A stretch of DNA of 64,000 bases from CAKSQL01 sp045649415 (GTDB lineage Bacteria > Bacillota > Clostridia > UBA1381): NCBI GenBank assembly GCA_045649415.1, contig JAZRPY010000022.1, positions 80,724 to 144,723 on the forward strand, read 5' to 3'. The notes beneath the pieces were generated by a model. The model was not told the origin of the DNA, did no database searches, and saw only the letters and a program-made list of their open reading frames with translations. Positions 43,169 to 53,368 of this stretch are shown here, one piece after another; the stretch's first letter is position 1, and each line of letters begins with the position of its first letter. Both the position numbers and the translations under genes were made by a program.

Positions 43169-44353
43169 TCAGTTTGCCTTGGGATAACAAACCACAAGCT
43201 CCACTCCCTGAATTGCCTTTTCAATTAAGCCTTCAATGTCAAGCACCGATTCTGTTCTTTCAATGCTTGCACGCTTTGGGTTTGTTGTGGGGTGCTTTGG
43301 TGTGAACACCGTGCAACAATCCTCATATGGTAAAATCGAAGTTTCAAAAGTGCCAATTTCTCTTGACCTTGTTATTATTTCATCCTTATCCATACCAATC
43401 AATGGTCTTAAAACAGGAATATCAACAACTGAGTTTGTAACATCAAGTGCTGCTACTGTCTGACTTGCTACCTGTCCCACACTCTCACCTGTAATCAATG
43501 CAAGTGAATGATTTTTCTTGGCAATTCTTTCTGCTATCTTCATCATAAATCTACGCATAATCAATGTCATATGCTCCTCAGGACAATTATCCCTGATTGC
43601 AAGTTGAATTTCCGTAAATGGAATTATATATAGATTTATTTTCGAAGTGTATCTGGAAACAATCTGAGCAAGCTCAATAACCTTTTCCTTTGCTCTGTCA
43701 CTTGTGTAGGGGAAGCTGAAGAAGTTAACAGCATCAATTTCCACTCCACGCTTTGCAATCATATGTCCTGCAACGGGACTATCAATTCCTCCCGACAGCA
43801 AAAGTGTTGCCTTTGCAGCAGTCCCAATTGGCATACCACCCTGACCTTGTACCTTTTTTTCTGCACAATAAATATATGCCGCCACATCCCTTACCTCAAT
43901 TTTAACAGTCACCTCAGGGTTATGGACATCAACTATCAATCCCTCACATTCCTCGTGGAGATATCCTCCCACCTCAATTGCAAGCTCAACGGAATTTAAA
44001 GGAAATCTCTTATCGGAACGCTTTGCCTCAACCTTGAATTTCTTACCCGGTAAAAGCTCATCCTTTAAATATTCCTTTGCAGACTCCTCTATTTTTTTAA
44101 TATCCTTCTCAACAACACAAGCACGGGTGATTGATACAATTCCAAATATCCTCTCAAGTTGAGAGATAACACTGTCAATCAAAGTCGAATCCTCAACCTC
44201 AACATAAATTGTTGCCTGCATTATCCACACCTTGATTTCGGCAATATTCTTACAGGAATTTTTAATATTATTTATAAGCACCTTTTCAAATCTTGCCCTA
44301 TTGCCACCCTTTAGGATTATTTCTCCGTATTTAACTAATATTATTTCTTTCAT
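43169..44353 (-). CDS. thiI: tRNA 4-thiouridine synthase ThiI
   Basis: Makes s4U8 in tRNA and may supply sulfur for thiamine thiazole synthesis. The 394-residue protein has an N-terminal ferredoxin-like and THUMP domain (about 1-165) and a PP-loop ATPase with LLSGGIDSPVAGHM. There is no C-terminal rhodanese domain, the common short form in Firmicutes, which relies on a dedicated cysteine desulfurase encoded next to it, as here (12 bases upstream). Confidence 0.96.
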   Translation of the reverse strand: MKEIILVKYGEIILKGGNRARFEKVLINNIKNSCKNIAEIKVWIMQATIYVEVEDSTLIDSVISQLERIFGIVSITRACVVEKDIKKIEESAKEYLKDELLPGKKFKVEAKRSDKRFPLNSVELAIEVGGYLHEECEGLIVDVHNPEVTVKIEVRDVAAYIYCAEKKVQGQGGMPIGTAAKATLLLSGGIDSPVAGHMIAKRGVEIDAVNFFSFPYTSDRAKEKVIELAQIVSRYTSKINLYIIPFTEIQLAIRDNCPEEHMTLIMRRFMMKIAERIAKKNHSLALITGESVGQVASQTVAALDVTNSVVDIPVLRPLIGMDKDEIITRSREIGTFETSILPYEDCCTVFTPKHPTTNPKRASIERTESVLDIEGLIEKAIQGVELVVCYPKAN

Positions 44354-44365
44354 TTGTCTATTCCT

Positions 44366-45496
44366 TTATCTGATATATTTTCTTATTTCCAAAACCGAGT
44401 CCCTGACTATATCAGTAACCCTTTCAATTTCATCAATATCAATAGGATGAGAAAAGCTAAATCTTATTGCACCCGATATATTCTCCTTGTCACAACCCAT
44501 TGCAGACAAAACATGGCTTGGCATAGGCTTATTTGAGGAACAAGCCGAGCCTGTGGATACATAAATATCCTTTGCCTCAAGCATATGCAACAAAATCTCT
44601 GCCTTGATTTTTTTAAAGGATACACTTAAAATATATCCCGACTGATTATCGCCCTCACCATTTACTTTTATATTATCAATTTTATTTAAAAGACATTTTA
44701 TAAAATTCTCTCTTGTTTTTAAAATCTCACTATTGTCAAGACTAATCTCCCTTACTGCTGCACCAAATGCGGCAATCCCCGGAACATTCTGTGTTCCTGA
44801 ACGAAGGCTTCTTTGCTGTCCTCCACCTACTATCAGTGGTTTTATATGCTCGTCCTTTATATAAAGTGCACCTGTACCCTTCATTCCATGGATTTTATGT
44901 GCACTCAAAGACATCATATCAATTCCCAAAATGTCAGGCTTCAGGGGGATTTTTCCAAAGCCCTGAACTGCATCAACATGGAAAAGTGCATTTGAGCCTT
45001 TTTCCTTAATAATCCCTTTAATATCCTTAATAGGCATTACTGCTCCAACCTCATTATTTACAGCCATTATACTAACAAGTATAGTGTTTGGGGTGACTAA
45101 TTCCTTCAGCATTTCCAAATCAATCACACCATTTTCGTCCACATCAACATAGCTCACTATAAAGCCTTCCTTTGAAAGCTCCTCAAAGGGTGCTAAAACT
45201 GAAGGGTGCTCAACCTTAGAGGTTATTATGTGATTTCCCTTTTTCTTATTGGCATACGAGCTCCCTAAAATTGCCATATTGTTCGCTTCTGTTCCACCTG
45301 ATGTAAATATAATATTTTTCTTTTCAACACCAAGCAATGATGCAATATCTGACGCCGACCTGTCAATGATTTTTTCAGCAGTCAATCCAAGCCTGTGCAA
45401 GCTGGATGGATTTCCAAAATTTTCACAAGCCTCCAGAAACGCTTTTTTAGCATTTTCGGAAGGCTTGGTTGTTGATGCATTATCAAGATATATCAT
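44366..45496 (-). CDS. Cysteine desulfurase (NifS/IscS family) partner of ThiI
   Basis: A PLP enzyme, 376 residues, releasing sulfur from cysteine as an enzyme persulfide. PLP lysine is Lys201 in SAHKIHG; the cysteine-bearing loop STGSACSSNKPMPSHVL lies near residue 320. Adjacent to thiI, it corresponds to the NifZ-type desulfurase of Bacillus that serves s4U synthesis. No iscU or sufU scaffold gene is near. Confidence 0.95.
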   Translation of the reverse strand: MIYLDNASTTKPSENAKKAFLEACENFGNPSSLHRLGLTAEKIIDRSASDIASLLGVEKKNIIFTSGGTEANNMAILGSSYANKKKGNHIITSKVEHPSVLAPFEELSKEGFIVSYVDVDENGVIDLEMLKELVTPNTILVSIMAVNNEVGAVMPIKDIKGIIKEKGSNALFHVDAVQGFGKIPLKPDILGIDMMSLSAHKIHGMKGTGALYIKDEHIKPLIVGGGQQRSLRSGTQNVPGIAAFGAAVREISLDNSEILKTRENFIKCLLNKIDNIKVNGEGDNQSGYILSVSFKKIKAEILLHMLEAKDIYVSTGSACSSNKPMPSHVLSAMGCDKENISGAIRFSFSHPIDIDEIERVTDIVRDSVLEIRKYIR

Positions 45497-45510
45497 TTTA
45501 TTATTTCCTT

Positions 45511-46122
45511 TTAATCTATACTTTTAATCAATAAAAATTTTCCCTTTTTAACATTTACAAAAGCAATATCCCCTGTCATTTTATTGCTTACGCCTCTTCC
45601 CATACCAAATAAAAGCTTTTCCTCCATCAAAGGATATTCAAGGCCTTTAGTTGTTACACCCTCCAGATCCTCGCAAATGGGTATTAAAGAAACAATATCA
45701 CCTTTTTTTCCTGATATTACATTTTCTTCTTTTCCAAGCCTTATTTCGTTATGCTCATCAATAATTATTATATCAATATAATCGTATCTTGAAAGAAGGA
45801 ATATATTGGTTAGCGTGTGATCCATTCTGTCTCCTAAAAAGCCAATGAGAACAAGCTCTGAAAATCCCTTATCGATTGCATACTCAATTGCAAGCTCACT
45901 ATCAGTAAAGTCCTTTTTCACTGGAAAAACGACCTTTTTTATGTCCCCGTTGTCACCCTTTACAGAGTCCAAATCACCTATTAAAATGTCAGGCTTTTTC
46001 CCAAGTTTCAAAAGATGGTCAAAGCCTCCGTCAACTGAGATTATATAGCAATCATTTTTAATATACTCTTTTATATATTCGTAGTCCTTAATCTCACCAT
46101 TTGCAATAAGTACTGCCTTCAT
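45511..46122 (-). CDS. thiN: Thiamine diphosphokinase
   Basis: Converts thiamine to thiamine diphosphate; 203 residues. DGGFDHLLKLGKKPDILIGDLDS and the FTDSELAIEYA, GFLGDRMDHTL motifs are diagnostic. The ATG at 46122 lies two bases after the rpe stop and gives MKAVLIANGEI. A longer frame into rpe exists but has no ribosome binding site. Confidence 0.94.
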   Translation of the reverse strand: MKAVLIANGEIKDYEYIKEYIKNDCYIISVDGGFDHLLKLGKKPDILIGDLDSVKGDNGDIKKVVFPVKKDFTDSELAIEYAIDKGFSELVLIGFLGDRMDHTLTNIFLLSRYDYIDIIIIDEHNEIRLGKEENVISGKKGDIVSLIPICEDLEGVTTKGLEYPLMEEKLLFGMGRGVSNKMTGDIAFVNVKKGKFLLIKSID

Positions 46123-46123
46123 T

Positions 46124-46765
46124 TTATTCACCACAAGCCTTTTTAAGTGCCAATATCGATTTTTCGATATCATCTTTATATACTGCTGAGCCTGCAACTA
46201 TAACATCTGCTCCTAAGTCGCAGACCTTCTTTATATTGCTTTCGTTTATTCCACCATCTACCTGAATATGAAAATCCTTACCCATCTTCTCCCTGAGGGC
46301 AGTTATTTTATAGTTGACATCATCAATATAGCTTTGTCCTCCGTGTCCGGGATGAACACTCATAACAAGCACCATATCCACCATATCAAGATAAGGCAAT
46401 ATTTCATCAAGCTCAGTTTCAGGATTTAGAGATATTCCTGCCTTTAAGCCTTTTGAATGAATGTAGTCAATACATTCCTTCACATTTTTGGTTGCCTCTA
46501 TGTGAATAGTTATTGAGTCGGCGCCTCCCTTTATAAAATCCTCAAGATATCTTTCAGGCTCAACTATCATCAAGTGAACATCAAAAAACATATTTGACAT
46601 TTCTCTGATAGACTTATAAACAACTGCACCAAAGCTGAGATTAGGCACAAACATTCCGTCCATGACATCAATATGAAGCCACTGAGCTCCTGCTTTTTCA
46701 CATATTAAAACATCCTCACCAAGCTTTGAAAAATCTGCTGATAAAATTGATGGTGCTAAAATCAA
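46124..46765 (-). CDS. rpe: Ribulose-phosphate 3-epimerase
   Basis: Pentose-phosphate pathway TIM-barrel enzyme, 213 residues, with APSILSADFSKLGED, the metal ligands in HIDVMDGMFVPN and DVHLMI, MSVHPGHGGQ and VDGGINESN. rpe behind rsgA and pknB is a conserved Firmicutes order. Confidence 0.97.
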   Translation of the reverse strand: MILAPSILSADFSKLGEDVLICEKAGAQWLHIDVMDGMFVPNLSFGAVVYKSIREMSNMFFDVHLMIVEPERYLEDFIKGGADSITIHIEATKNVKECIDYIHSKGLKAGISLNPETELDEILPYLDMVDMVLVMSVHPGHGGQSYIDDVNYKITALREKMGKDFHIQVDGGINESNIKKVCDLGADVIVAGSAVYKDDIEKSILALKKACGE

Positions 46766-46784
46766 TATATCCCCTCCTTATACT

Positions 46785-47627
46785 TTACTTTTCCCATTCC
46801 TTAATTTTTGATAGCTTGTTATACAACTGACAATAGCTATCATATCTCGATTGTGCTATTTCATTTTTCTCGAGTTGCTCCTTAACAACACAATCAGGCT
46901 CATTTATATGAGAGCAACCCTTAAATCTGCAACCTGTTTTTTGAAATTCAGGGAATGTATCAATTAGATTTTCTGCTTTAATTCCCTCAACCTCAAGACT
47001 ACTAAATCCTGGAGTGTCCAACACATATCCACCCTGCTTCAATTGAGTAAGCTCCACATGTCTTGTGGTATGCTTTCCTCTTTGAATTTTGTCGCTAATA
47101 TTCCCTGTTTCAAAGGAATTATCGGTGAGAATGTTTAATATGCTTGATTTTCCCACTCCCGACATTCCACAAAATGCAGTTGTTTTTCCAATTAAATACT
47201 TAACCAATTCTCCTGCATTATTGTCCCTTGCACACATATCTACAACAGGATATGGAGTTTTTTCATATACATTCTTTATTTGCTCACTTGATGCAAGGTC
47301 GGTTTTATTTATGCAGATAATGGGGTTAATCCCTGCAATTTCTGCATTTACTATCATTTTATCAATAAGGAAAAAATCAGGTGAAGGAGATGTCGCTGCA
47401 GACACGATAACAAGATTGTCAATATTGGCAACTGCAGGTCTTATTAAAAAATTCTTTCTCTCTTCAATTTCTATAAGACTGCCATTTTCAATTCTTACTC
47501 TATCACCTATCATAGGCTTTATGTTGTCCTTCCTGAATAAGCCTCTTGCCCTTGTTTCAATTATCTCACCCTTTGTGGTTTTAACATAATAAAAACCACC
47601 TATTCCTTTAATAATTACTCCTGTCAA
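46785..47627 (-). CDS. rsgA: Ribosome small-subunit GTPase RsgA
   Basis: Circularly permuted GTPase for 30S maturation, 280 residues. An N-terminal OB fold is followed by G4 NKTD, then G1 GMSGVGKSS, then G3 DTPGF. A zinc-binding C-terminus has CRFKGCSHINEPDC. The start is TTG at 47627 with GGGAGA six bases upstream. In B. subtilis the homologue is phosphorylated by PrkC; here the kinase gene is directly upstream. Confidence 0.96.
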   Translation of the reverse strand: MTGVIIKGIGGFYYVKTTKGEIIETRARGLFRKDNIKPMIGDRVRIENGSLIEIEERKNFLIRPAVANIDNLVIVSAATSPSPDFFLIDKMIVNAEIAGINPIICINKTDLASSEQIKNVYEKTPYPVVDMCARDNNAGELVKYLIGKTTAFCGMSGVGKSSILNILTDNSFETGNISDKIQRGKHTTRHVELTQLKQGGYVLDTPGFSSLEVEGIKAENLIDTFPEFQKTGCRFKGCSHINEPDCVVKEQLEKNEIAQSRYDSYCQLYNKLSKIKEWEK

Positions 47628-47649
47628 GCAATTTCTCCCTTTCGTTTTT

Positions 47650-49503
47650 TTAAAATTCCACTACCTTTGTGAGCTTTAACTCTCCGTCAAAATAAACCTG
47701 AACTGTTGCATCGCTCTTTGCAGCAACAGGTATATCCACCTCTTCGTCTGAGCATTGATGGAGCTTGTCGTATATAGTTGCACTATTTGCAACAACCTTC
47801 AAATGAACTGTTCCTGACTCGGTTTCAGGCAACTGGATTGTGAAGGTTTTTCTCTTTAATTCAGCTGTTGGTGTAGGCTTAATTCCTTCACTCACAACCA
47901 CATTCACATAGCTTCCCTTTGGTGACTCACTATTTGATTTAGGACTTTGTGATATAATCTCACCCTCAGGTCTATCCGATTCCTCACGGCTTACATTGCC
48001 GATTTTTAATCCTGCATCTGAAAGAATTTTTGCTACATCATTATATTTTTTTCCAACAAGATTTGGAACAGGAACTAACTCTGCTTCCTCAGTTTCCTCA
48101 GGCTCTCCTGTTGAAACATAAAGAATTATTTCATAATCCTCTGTAACCTTTGTACCACTTTTGGGAGATTGCTTTATAACTTGATTTTGTGCAAATTCCG
48201 AGCTATTCTCATCAAATTTTTCATACTTTAATTTAACTGCTCTTAATTTTGCCGCCGCCTCTGCATATTCAAGACCAACAACATCAGGCACTTCAATATC
48301 ACCCTCGCCGAGTCCTGAGCTGATAACAAGTTTTATGTCCCTGTTCTTCTTCACATATGAATTTGCGCCAGGATCCTGCTTCATTATTTTACCTTCTTCA
48401 AATTCATCCGAAACAACAAAGGAGATATTTTCCTCATCAATCTCAAAGCCGGCTTCCTTTGCAAGAGAAATTGCCTCTTCAATAGTCTTGTCCATCAAAT
48501 CAGGCACCTGATATTCCTTGCTGCCACCTGAGAATATGAAATAGCTCCCAACTCCAAGCACAACTGCAAGAATTGCCACTAATAAAATAATTCCTCCATA
48601 GTTTTTCTTCTTTTTTTCCTTTTTCTTTTCATCCAGAGTTTTTGGAATAACAACATTTATTGGGTGACCATCTAAAAACTCTCTTAAATCATATGCCATA
48701 TCCTTGGCACTCTGATATCTTATATATTGCTCCTTAGCAATTGCTTTCATTATAATATCCGACACCTCATCAGGCAAGTCAGGAACTAACTCCCTGATAT
48801 TCTGTGGTGCATTTTCCAGCTTCATCAAGGCAACAGAAACAGGATTTTCTGCATTGAAGGGAAGCTTTCCCGACACCATTTCATATAAAACAACGCCAAG
48901 AGAATAAACATCCGAACGGGCATCGACATATCCACCACGAGCCTGTTCAGGTGAAATATAATGTACCGACCCGAACACACCTGCATTTTTTGATGCAACA
49001 AGTGTATCTGAATTGGTTGTTCTTGCTATACCAAAATCTGCTACCTTCAAGGTACCATCCTTTGTTATGAGGATATTGTGTGGTTTAATATCCCTATGGA
49101 TAATCTCATGCTTGTGAGCACATTCCAATGCCCTTGCAATCTGTACTGCAAAGCTACACGCCTCACGCCAGTCAAGTGCACCCTTTTTCTCTATGTATTC
49201 TTTTAAAGTTTCTCCCTCAACAAGCTCCATAACAATGTAGTTAATACCCTCCTCGGTTTCACCTACATCATATATAGACACAATATTATAATGGGACATA
49301 CTCGCAGCTGCTCTTGACTCAGTAGTAAATCTTTTCACTACCTCCTCATCATCCATAAGAGAGTCATTTAACACCTTTACTGCAACATATCTGTTTAAAA
49401 GCTTACATTGAGCCTTATAGACAGTTGCCATACCACCACTGCCTATAACCTCTAATATTTCATACCTTCCCCCAAGTATTCTCCCGATAAAATTATTATC
49501 CAT
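47650..49503 (-). CDS. pknB: PASTA-domain Ser/Thr protein kinase (Stk1/PrkC type)
   Basis: Membrane receptor kinase, 617 residues. The cytosolic kinase domain (about 14-280) has GSGGMATVYK, Lys43, HRDIKPHN (136-143) and DFG (156-158). A Lys-rich juxtamembrane stretch precedes one membrane helix (303-324). Three extracellular PASTA repeats (about 331-398, 402-470, 478-545) are followed by a further beta-rich C-terminal region. PASTA domains bind muropeptides and lipid II. The cognate phosphatase gene is 27 bases upstream. Confidence 0.97.
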   Translation of the reverse strand: MDNNFIGRILGGRYEILEVIGSGGMATVYKAQCKLLNRYVAVKVLNDSLMDDEEVVKRFTTESRAAASMSHYNIVSIYDVGETEEGINYIVMELVEGETLKEYIEKKGALDWREACSFAVQIARALECAHKHEIIHRDIKPHNILITKDGTLKVADFGIARTTNSDTLVASKNAGVFGSVHYISPEQARGGYVDARSDVYSLGVVLYEMVSGKLPFNAENPVSVALMKLENAPQNIRELVPDLPDEVSDIIMKAIAKEQYIRYQSAKDMAYDLREFLDGHPINVVIPKTLDEKKKEKKKKNYGGIILLVAILAVVLGVGSYFIFSGGSKEYQVPDLMDKTIEEAISLAKEAGFEIDEENISFVVSDEFEEGKIMKQDPGANSYVKKNRDIKLVISSGLGEGDIEVPDVVGLEYAEAAAKLRAVKLKYEKFDENSSEFAQNQVIKQSPKSGTKVTEDYEIILYVSTGEPEETEEAELVPVPNLVGKKYNDVAKILSDAGLKIGNVSREESDRPEGEIISQSPKSNSESPKGSYVNVVVSEGIKPTPTAELKRKTFTIQLPETESGTVHLKVVANSATIYDKLHQCSDEEVDIPVAAKSDATVQVYFDGELKLTKVVEF

Positions 49504-49530
49504 ATCTGCTTACCTTTCTTTCAAATATCC

Positions 49531-50265
49531 TTAATTTTCTTTTTTATCAAATGCAATTACAGTGATATTGTCAAGTCCACCCTTTTTATTTGCAAACTCA
49601 ACAAGCTTATTACAAGCCTCCTGAAGCTCATCATTTTCATATACTATTTCTAACAGTTGGTCATCCATAGTCATATTGGTGAGTCCGTCACTGCATATCA
49701 AAATCGTTTCTCCCTGATAAGCTAAAATTCCTATATCAACCTTTAAGATATCATCAGTTCCTATTGCCCTTGTTATATAATTTTTAGCAGGATGATTGTC
49801 TGCTGCCTCCCTGGATATTTCTCCCCTTTGGAGTAGCTCCTGCACATAAGAATGGTCCTTTGTTATCTGTCTTATACCCTTTTTATCAATGGCATAGACT
49901 CTGCTATCTCCAACATGAGCAGTTATTATCTTGTTTTGGTATATAAAAGCAAGTGTTCCTGTTGTTCCCATACCTTCTAACTGCTTATTTCTTTTAGCAT
50001 AATTATATATTCCCTTATTGGCTTCAACAAATGCCATTCTAACCATTTCCCCCACTTCCATATAATCCATTTGTGGGTTGAATTTGTTAATTATGTACTC
50101 CTTGACTATCTGAGTTGCCATACGACTTGCTACCTCGCCTGCATTTTCGCCACCCATTCCGTCAGCAACCATTCCACCAAAGAGTTTTTCATTCCTATAA
50201 ACAAAATAACTGTCCTCGTTTATTTTTCTCTGTTTTCCAATATCGGATAAAACGCCCAATCTCAC
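49531..50265 (-). CDS. prpC: PP2C-type Ser/Thr phosphatase (Stp1/PrpC)
   Basis: A 244-residue metal-dependent phosphatase that reverses the PASTA kinase. Motifs: INEDS near the N-terminus, VADGMGGENAGEVAS, HVGDSRVY, and LICSDGLTNM. I chose the GTG at 50265 because AAAGGGG lies nine bases upstream; the GTG at 50274 overlaps that site. Kinase and phosphatase in tandem is the standard arrangement. Confidence 0.95.
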   Translation of the reverse strand: MRLGVLSDIGKQRKINEDSYFVYRNEKLFGGMVADGMGGENAGEVASRMATQIVKEYIINKFNPQMDYMEVGEMVRMAFVEANKGIYNYAKRNKQLEGMGTTGTLAFIYQNKIITAHVGDSRVYAIDKKGIRQITKDHSYVQELLQRGEISREAADNHPAKNYITRAIGTDDILKVDIGILAYQGETILICSDGLTNMTMDDQLLEIVYENDELQEACNKLVEFANKKGGLDNITVIAFDKKEN

Positions 50266-50301
50266 TGCAATCACCCCTTTCCATTATCATAATATATAAA
50301 T

Positions 50302-51336
50302 TTAATTATTTTCCTTGTCCATAGCTCTTTTTCTTAACTGACCACAGGATGCACTGATGTCACTTCCAAGCTCACGCCTCACTGTTGCATTCATCCCAAG
50401 CTCTGTTAAGCACTCCTGAAAGCGTCTTATATTTTCCTTTGTGCCTTTGTGATAGTCTCTTTCCTCTACCTTATTTACAGGTATGAGGTTTATATGGCAT
50501 AGCATCCCCTTCAATAGCTTTGCAAGCTCTCTTGCTTCCTTTTCACTATCATTAACCCCTGAAATCAGGGAATACTCAAAGCTGATTCTTCTTCCCGTTT
50601 TTTTAATATATTCCTTGCAGGCATCAATCAGTACCTCAACAGGATATTTTTTATTAACAGGCATAATCTTATTTCTAATTTCGTTGTTTGGAGCGTGAAG
50701 AGAAATCGACAATGTGATAGGTAAATTTTCATCTGAAAGCTGCTTTATCTTGTCAACCACACCACAGGTAGATAATGAAATATGTCTGTATCCTATACAA
50801 ATTCCATCAGGATGATTGACATTGTGTAAAAATTTTACAACACTATCATAATTGTCTAATGGCTCACCTATTCCCATCATCACAATATTACTTATCCTCG
50901 CGCCTAAATCCTTAGTGGCAAAAAGCACCTGATTTAAAATTTCTCCTGCCGTCAGGCTTCTTAAAAGTCCACCGATTGTGGATGCACAAAAACCACATCC
51001 CATTCTGCATCCCACCTGTGAGGATATGCAGATAGTTATTCCATGCTTATATCTCATAACTACACTTTCGATGCAATTTCCGTCATCAAGCTCAAATAGA
51101 TATTTAACAGTTCCGTCAATCTTTGAAACATACTTCTCTCTTATTCTGAGCTTTGAAATATATGAAACCTCTGAAAGCTTCCTTTTTGTATCCTTTGAAA
51201 GATTAGTCATTTCATCAAAGGATTCCACACCTCTGTGAAGCCACTGGAAAATTTGCTTTGCCCTGAATTTCGGCTCACCAATTTCTTTTATTAAATTTTC
51301 AAGCTGGAAATATTCCAAATCCTTTAAATCAACCAC
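50302..51336 (-). CDS. rlmN: 23S rRNA/tRNA adenine-C2 methyltransferase RlmN
   Basis: Radical-SAM enzyme methylating A2503 of 23S rRNA, 344 residues. The cluster motif CRMGCGFC has Cys110, 114 and 117, and Cys331 in SASCGQLR is the resolving/methyl-carrying counterpart. Dual-specificity residues cannot be checked by eye. The start is GTG at 51336, six bases after rsmB. Confidence 0.97.
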   Translation of the reverse strand: MVDLKDLEYFQLENLIKEIGEPKFRAKQIFQWLHRGVESFDEMTNLSKDTKRKLSEVSYISKLRIREKYVSKIDGTVKYLFELDDGNCIESVVMRYKHGITICISSQVGCRMGCGFCASTIGGLLRSLTAGEILNQVLFATKDLGARISNIVMMGIGEPLDNYDSVVKFLHNVNHPDGICIGYRHISLSTCGVVDKIKQLSDENLPITLSISLHAPNNEIRNKIMPVNKKYPVEVLIDACKEYIKKTGRRISFEYSLISGVNDSEKEARELAKLLKGMLCHINLIPVNKVEERDYHKGTKENIRRFQECLTELGMNATVRRELGSDISASCGQLRKRAMDKENN

Positions 51337-51341
51337 TTTTT

Positions 51342-52649
51342 TTACACCTTTTTCATTTTAGCTATAAAAAATCCGTCTGTACCATCTATGTTAGGATAGA
51401 GAGTGAAATATCCATCCTTCATTGTGTCTTTTAAAAGACCATCGATACTGCCTCCCAAATCCACCATTTCAAAATCATTGTTCTCACTAATAAATCTTTT
51501 TATTATTTCCTCATTTTCTGATTTTCTTAAGGTGCAGGTGCTATAAACAAGCTCTCCACCCTTTTTTAAGTATTTTGATGCATTTTCTAAAATCGAATAT
51601 TGAATTTTAGATAACTCGTCATCTTTATTTTTATTCCATTTTATATCAGGCTTTCTCCTGATTATTCCAAGTCCCGAGCATGGTGCATCCACCAATATCT
51701 TGTCTGCTTTTTCAATAAGATCTTCATTGAATAAAGTTGCATCCATAAGTTTTGCCTCGATGATATCAAGTCCGAGTCTTTTTTTGTTTTCCTCAATAAG
51801 CTTTATTTTATGCTCATGGATATCAAAGGCAATCACTCTACCCTTATTTGACATAAGCTCTGCAATATGAGTTGTTTTTCCACCGGGAGCTGCACACATA
51901 TCAAGAACCACATCTCCTTGCTTTGCACCAAGCAAGAAGGAGGACATCATTGCTGCCTCATCCTGAACTGAAAATAAGCCTTCCATATATTCCTTACTTT
52001 CTCCGATATCAAGTCCCGACACATATAACGCTTCATTCATATATCTGCCTCGGCTTCCTCCAAGCTTTTTAATCAATTCATCGGTTGTGGCTTTTATTGA
52101 ATTAACCCTTATTGAAACCTTTGGATTGCCATTCATAGCGTCCATAAGCTCACAGGCAAATTCCTTGCCATAATCTCTTACCCATTCGTCAACAAGCCAT
52201 TCGGGATAGGAATATTTAATGGATAATGACTCTTTTTCACTCTTAGGAAGAGGATAATCCTTCCCTTCTCTTGCTACATTTCTCAAAACTCCATTCACAA
52301 ACCCTGTTCCAGATTGATGTGAGTATTTCCTCGCAAGCTTAACACTTTCATTCACTGCTGCCGATTCGGGAATTCTATCCATAAATAACAGCTGATATAT
52401 ACCAAGCTTTAATATGAGCATCACATACTTTGAAATTTTATTTAATTTAATTTTGGAGTGTCTTGAAATTATATATTCGAGTGTATTTCGTCTTTGAATA
52501 ACTCCATATACCAAAGCAGTTGCAAGAGCCTTGTCAACTGTGGACAATTGGGCTTCTGAAAGCCTTTTTTTAATAGCAAGGTTGGAATATGCATTTTCAT
52601 ATTCAATATCATATAAGGTCTTTAAGGCAACCTCTCGTGCATTTTTCAA
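51342..52649 (-). CDS. rsmB: 16S rRNA (cytosine-967-C5)-methyltransferase RsmB
   Basis: A 435-residue protein with an N-terminal NusB-like domain (about 1-130) and a C-terminal SAM-binding methyltransferase: DMCAAPGGKT, the catalytic cysteine in DAPCSGLG, and YSTCTL. The start is TTG at 52649, with AAGG-containing Shine-Dalgarno inside the end of the preceding gene. Confidence 0.96.
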   Translation of the reverse strand: MKNAREVALKTLYDIEYENAYSNLAIKKRLSEAQLSTVDKALATALVYGVIQRRNTLEYIISRHSKIKLNKISKYVMLILKLGIYQLLFMDRIPESAAVNESVKLARKYSHQSGTGFVNGVLRNVAREGKDYPLPKSEKESLSIKYSYPEWLVDEWVRDYGKEFACELMDAMNGNPKVSIRVNSIKATTDELIKKLGGSRGRYMNEALYVSGLDIGESKEYMEGLFSVQDEAAMMSSFLLGAKQGDVVLDMCAAPGGKTTHIAELMSNKGRVIAFDIHEHKIKLIEENKKRLGLDIIEAKLMDATLFNEDLIEKADKILVDAPCSGLGIIRRKPDIKWNKNKDDELSKIQYSILENASKYLKKGGELVYSTCTLRKSENEEIIKRFISENNDFEMVDLGGSIDGLLKDTMKDGYFTLYPNIDGTDGFFIAKMKKV

Positions 52650-52651
52650 AA

Positions 52652-53347
52652 CTAATCACGCCTTCTGTTATTTAATATTAACAATAATCTTAACAATTGC
52701 AGAGCAGTTGCTGCAACTGCAGCCACATAGGTCATTGCGGCAGCCTTCAGTACCTTTCCTGCTTGCTTCACTTCCGTTTCACTAAGCATTCCTGTTGAAT
52801 CAAGAACCTCCATTGCCCTGTGGCTTGCATTGAACTCAACAGGCAAGGTTATTAATTGGAAAATAAGCACTGCAGAAAATAAAATAACTCCTGCAAAGGA
52901 TAGCTTCTCCAAACCCATAATCAAGCCAATAATAAACAATGGCATAGATAGTGATGCACCAATATTTGCAATAGGCACAAATTTGTTTCTGAGCTTTATA
53001 GGTGTATATCCAACTGCGTGCTGAACTGCATGACCTGCCTCGTGAGCTGCAACTCCTACTGCTGCTACAGAGGATGAATTATATGTCGAGTCCGATAATC
53101 TTATAACATTTGCCTTGGGATCATAATGGTCGGTCAGATTTCCTGCTACATGCTCAATGCTCACATTATATAGTCCATTTCTGTCAAGAATTTGTCTTGC
53201 TGCATCCATACCTGTGAGTCCACGCATATTAAGAACATTGCTATATCTTGAAAATGTGGAATTAACACCAAATGATGCAAACATAGACAACAAAAATGCA
53301 ATTATAACAAGCACATAGGTAGGGTCCCAATACATTGGAAAAAACAT
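52652..53347 (-). CDS. YugP-type membrane zinc metallopeptidase
   Basis: A 231-residue membrane protein of the Zn_protease_2 (YugP) family. An N-terminal helix (about 10-30), the zinc motif HEAGH (102-106), and two to three further hydrophobic segments (about 125-165 and 195-220). The substrate is unknown. It is encoded between fmt and rsmB, a frequent clostridial position. Confidence 0.92.
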   Translation of the reverse strand: MFFPMYWDPTYVLVIIAFLLSMFASFGVNSTFSRYSNVLNMRGLTGMDAARQILDRNGLYNVSIEHVAGNLTDHYDPKANVIRLSDSTYNSSSVAAVGVAAHEAGHAVQHAVGYTPIKLRNKFVPIANIGASLSMPLFIIGLIMGLEKLSFAGVILFSAVLIFQLITLPVEFNASHRAMEVLDSTGMLSETEVKQAGKVLKAAAMTYVAAVAATALQLLRLLLILNNRRRD

Positions 53348-53368
53348 AACTTTTACTTCCTTTCAAAA